NCBI GenBank assembly: GCA_017531065.1
Contig: JAFXLR010000017.1
Location: forward strand, 1-8,287
DNA from: Bacilli bacterium
Lineage (GTDB): Bacteria > Bacillota_I > Bacilli_A > RFN20 > CAG-826
DNA: 8,287 nt
Direction: 5' to 3'
The notes under the pieces are model-generated. The model was not told the origin of the DNA and did no database searches. It saw only the letters and a list, made by a program, of their open reading frames with translations. A program made the position numbers and the translations under genes. Shown here one piece after another: positions 5,867 to 8,287 of this stretch; position 1 is the stretch's first letter, and each line of letters opens with the position of its first letter.

Positions 5867-8287
5867 TTATTTCTTGCTGTGGGTGATGCTGGCCTGAGCA
5901 GCAGCGAGTCTAGCAAGTGGGACACGGAATGGTGAGCAGCTGACATAGTCGAGACCGACTTCATCATAGAACATGATGGAAGCTGGATCGCCACCGGTTT
6001 CACCGCAGACACCGAGCAAGAGGTCTGGGCGGGTAGCACGGCCACGTTCAACAGCAATCTTAACGAGTTCGCCGACACCGTTGACATCGATGGTCTGGAA
6101 TGGGTCGAATTCGTAGATCTTGCGGTTGTAGTAGTATGGCAAGAACTGACCGGCATCATCACGGGAGAAGCCCATGGTGAGCTGGGTTAAGTCGTTGGTT
6201 CCGAAGGAGAAGAACTCTGCCTCTTTGGCAAGGTCCCCGGCGCGGAGGGCGCCCCTTGGGATTTCGATCATGGTGCCAACGTGGTAGACAAGTTTGGTGT
6301 TGGCTTTAGCCATCTCAGCTTCAACAGCCTCGACGACAACGCTCTTGGCCCACTCGTATTCTTTGAGTTCGCCAGCGAGAGGGATCATGATCTCTGGCTC
6401 AACTTCGTGGCCAAGTTCCTTGCTGGCCTTGATGGCAGCCTGGACAATGGCGCGGGCGAGCATGGCGTAGATTTCTGGGTAAGCAACGCAGAGACGGACA
6501 CCACGGAAGCCCATCATTGGGTTGGCCTGGTGGAGCTGTTCGATTCTCTCTTTGACCTTCTTCTCGGTGACACCGAGCTTTTCGGCGATGTCTTTGATGT
6601 TGGCTTCGTCGTTGGCTTCTGGTAAGAACTCGTGGAGAGGCGGGTCAAGTAAACGGATGTTAACCATGGAATCTGGGTTAGCAAGATACATCTGGTAGAA
6701 GTCATCAGCGATGAATGGACGGATTCTTTCGAGAGCGGCTTCACGCTGTTCAGCGGTATCAGAAAGAATCATGGATCTCATGTTGAGGATTCTGTCTGGA
6801 GCGAAGAACATACGCTCAGTTCTGCAAAGACCAATGCCTTCGGCACCGAATCTACGGGCGTTCTTGGCGTCTTCTGGGGTGTTGCAGTTGGCACGGACCT
6901 TTAAGCGACGATATTTGTCGGCCCAAGCCATTAAGCGACCGAAGTCGCCACCAAGGTTGGCTGGAACCATCTTGATTTCGCCTTCGTAGACGAGACCGGT
7001 GGAACCGTTGACGGAAAGGATATCGCCTTCGTGGAAGACACGGTCGCCAACTTTGACAACCTTGGCTTCTTCGTCAACAACGATTTCGGTAGCGCCGGCG
7101 ACGCAGCACTTACCCATGGAACGGGCGACGACTGCGGCGTGGGAGGTCATGCCTCCACGGGCGGTAAGGATAGCTTCGGAGTTGACCATACCGATGATGT
7201 CTTCTGGGGAAGTCTCGGCACGGACAAGAACAACCTTCTTGCCAGCATCATGCTGGGCTTTGCATTCTTCAGCGCTGAAGACGATGGCACCAGTGCCAGC
7301 GCCTGGGGAAGCTGGAAGACCGTGGATAACGGCGTCATGCTTCTTGAGGTCAGCTTCGTCGAAGGTTGGGTGGAGTAAGTCATTGAGCTGTTTTGGCTCG
7401 ACGCGGAGAACGGCTTCTTTCTCGTCGATGAGACCTTCATCAACTAAATCGCAAGCGATTTTGAGAGCGGCTCTAGCGGTTCTCTTGCCGTTACGGGCCT
7501 GGAGGAAGAAGAGCTTGCCTTTCTCGATGGTGTATTCCATATCCTGCATATCGTGGAAGTAGTTTTCCATGCGGGTGATGGTAGCCATGAATTCTTTGTA
7601 AACTTCTGGCATTCTCTTCTCGAGCTCGTCGATGTGAAGAGGGGTGCGAACACCAGCGACGACGTCTTCGCCCTGGGCGTTTGGTAAGAATTCAGCGTAG
7701 ATTTTCTTTTCACCGGTGGATGGGGAACGGGAGAAAGCGACACCAGTGCCGCTGTCTTCGCCCATGTTACCGAAGACCATGCTCTGAACGTTGACGGCGG
7801 TGCCCCATTCATATGGGATGCCGTTCATCTGACGGTAAACGTTAGCACGTGGGTTGTCCCAGCTACGGAAGACGGCAGCGACCGCCTCTTTAAGCTGAAC
7901 GTATGGATCGGTTGGGAATTCCTCACCGAAGACGGATTTGTAGTACTCTTTGTACTTGGCAACTAAGCCTTTGAGCTGCTCGGCGGTGACTTCGGTATCA
8001 AGTTTGTAACCGTTGTCCTCTTTGAGCTTGTCGAGCATCTTGTCCATTTCAGTCCTTGGGTGGCCTTTGGCGATGTTGGTGAACATCAAGATGAAGCGGC
8101 GGTAGCTATCGTAAGCGAAACGCTCATTGCTGGTAGCTTTGACCATGGCTTCAACGGTTTCATCGTTCAAACCCAAGTTAAGAATGGTGTCCATCATGCC
8201 TGGCATCGAGGTACGAGCGCCAGAACGGACAGAAACGAGTAACGGCATTCCTTTGCCGCCGAACTCTTTTCCGGTAAGTTTTTCAAC
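5867..8287 (-). CDS. ppdK: Pyruvate, phosphate dikinase (5' partial)
   Basis: PPDK reversibly converts pyruvate, ATP and phosphate to PEP, AMP and pyrophosphate; in anaerobes it often works in the glycolytic, ATP-forming direction. There are 806 visible residues, and the frame stays open to the window edge. The residues before the first in-window ATG (8248), VEKLTGKEFGGKG, fit the family just ahead of PLLVSVRSGA, so that ATG is internal. About 70-75 residues are missing from a total near 878. N-terminal ATP-grasp domain: VSVRSGA and SMPGMMDT (visible 18-34), then the rest to about 270. Central swivelling domain: TARGGMTSHAAVVAR with phosphocarrier His (visible H383, codon at 7139-7141; H455 in Clostridium symbiosum). 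C-terminal TIM barrel: CRTERMFF, RLLDPPLHEFLP, IEIPRGAL, SFGTNDLTQL and GVCGETGGDP carry the expected Arg, Arg, Glu, Asn and Cys. No key residue is missing. The regular codon choice suggests high expression. PEP synthase is excluded by the PPDK-type motifs and length. Confidence 0.97.
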   Translation of the reverse strand, partial: VEKLTGKEFGGKGMPLLVSVRSGARTSMPGMMDTILNLGLNDETVEAMVKATSNERFAYDSYRRFILMFTNIAKGHPRTEMDKMLDKLKEDNGYKLDTEVTAEQLKGLVAKYKEYYKSVFGEEFPTDPYVQLKEAVAAVFRSWDNPRANVYRQMNGIPYEWGTAVNVQSMVFGNMGEDSGTGVAFSRSPSTGEKKIYAEFLPNAQGEDVVAGVRTPLHIDELEKRMPEVYKEFMATITRMENYFHDMQDMEYTIEKGKLFFLQARNGKRTARAALKIACDLVDEGLIDEKEAVLRVEPKQLNDLLHPTFDEADLKKHDAVIHGLPASPGAGTGAIVFSAEECKAQHDAGKKVVLVRAETSPEDIIGMVNSEAILTARGGMTSHAAVVARSMGKCCVAGATEIVVDEEAKVVKVGDRVFHEGDILSVNGSTGLVYEGEIKMVPANLGGDFGRLMAWADKYRRLKVRANCNTPEDAKNARRFGAEGIGLCRTERMFFAPDRILNMRSMILSDTAEQREAALERIRPFIADDFYQMYLANPDSMVNIRLLDPPLHEFLPEANDEANIKDIAEKLGVTEKKVKERIEQLHQANPMMGFRGVRLCVAYPEIYAMLARAIVQAAIKASKELGHEVEPEIMIPLAGELKEYEWAKSVVVEAVEAEMAKANTKLVYHVGTMIEIPRGALRAGDLAKEAEFFSFGTNDLTQLTMGFSRDDAGQFLPYYYNRKIYEFDPFQTIDVNGVGELVKIAVERGRATRPDLLLGVCGETGGDPASIMFYDEVGLDYVSCSPFRVPLARLAAAQASITHSKK

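Noticed and set aside
6281..7562. Several open frames on the + strand opposite ppdK (6281-6625, 6711-6989, 6999-7562, 7031-7378)
   Set aside because: They are antisense to a strongly conserved gene, resemble no family I know, lack good start signals, and are explained by the biased codon use of ppdK.
5867..8248. ATG at 8248 (minus strand) as the real start of ppdK
   Set aside because: The frame continues to the window edge with PPDK-like sequence, and the ATG lies immediately before the conserved PLLVSVRSGA motif, which is about 85 residues into known PPDKs.
1..8287. Mycoplasma-type code (TGA as Trp)
   Set aside because: TGA ends tatD within a coupled ATGA start and ends rnmV, rsmA and the RelB/DinJ-like gene at family-appropriate lengths.

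Overview
The window looks like chromosomal DNA from a low-to-moderate GC Gram-positive-type bacterium (Bacillota, or a walled relative of Mycoplasmatota). The main reason is the gene order tatD-rnmV-rsmA-...-ispE-...-glmU, which matches the Bacillus-type cluster. Ribonuclease M5 (rnmV) and a pyruvate phosphate dikinase (PPDK) also fit an anaerobic or fermentative member of that group. TGA is used as a stop (tatD, rnmV, rsmA and the small regulator), so this is the standard bacterial code and not the Mycoplasma code. Genus cannot be read from the sequence.

Positions 1-5319, + strand: a tight, apparently co-transcribed run of six genes. They are mnmE (5' end outside the window), tatD, rnmV, rsmA, ispE and a shortened glmU. 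Junctions are 1 bp apart, overlap by 4 and 8 bp, or are 11 bp apart; the exception is a 41-bp gap before ispE that holds a promoter-like element and a small inverted repeat. The first four genes serve tRNA and rRNA maturation (tRNA U34 modification, a TatD nuclease, 5S rRNA maturation, 16S rRNA dimethylation). The last two serve isoprenoid and UDP-GlcNAc supply, both needed for the cell envelope. A GNRA-loop hairpin with a T-run ends the run at about 5338-5363.

Positions 5364-5800, + strand: a small independent unit. It has a TGTA/TACA-rich, directly repeated operator-like region, a 93-residue RelB/DinJ-type ribbon-helix-helix protein with no toxin gene beside it, and its own terminator.

Positions 5815-8287, - strand: ppdK, convergent with the rest. 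It has its own terminator, and its N-terminal roughly 70 codons lie beyond the window.

The most notable points are the GlmU protein, which stops just where the acetyltransferase active site should begin, and the solitary antitoxin-like regulator with a lysine/proline-rich linker and a structured upstream operator candidate. I found no CRISPR array, insertion sequence, RNA gene or phage gene, and nothing that amounts to a clearly new system.
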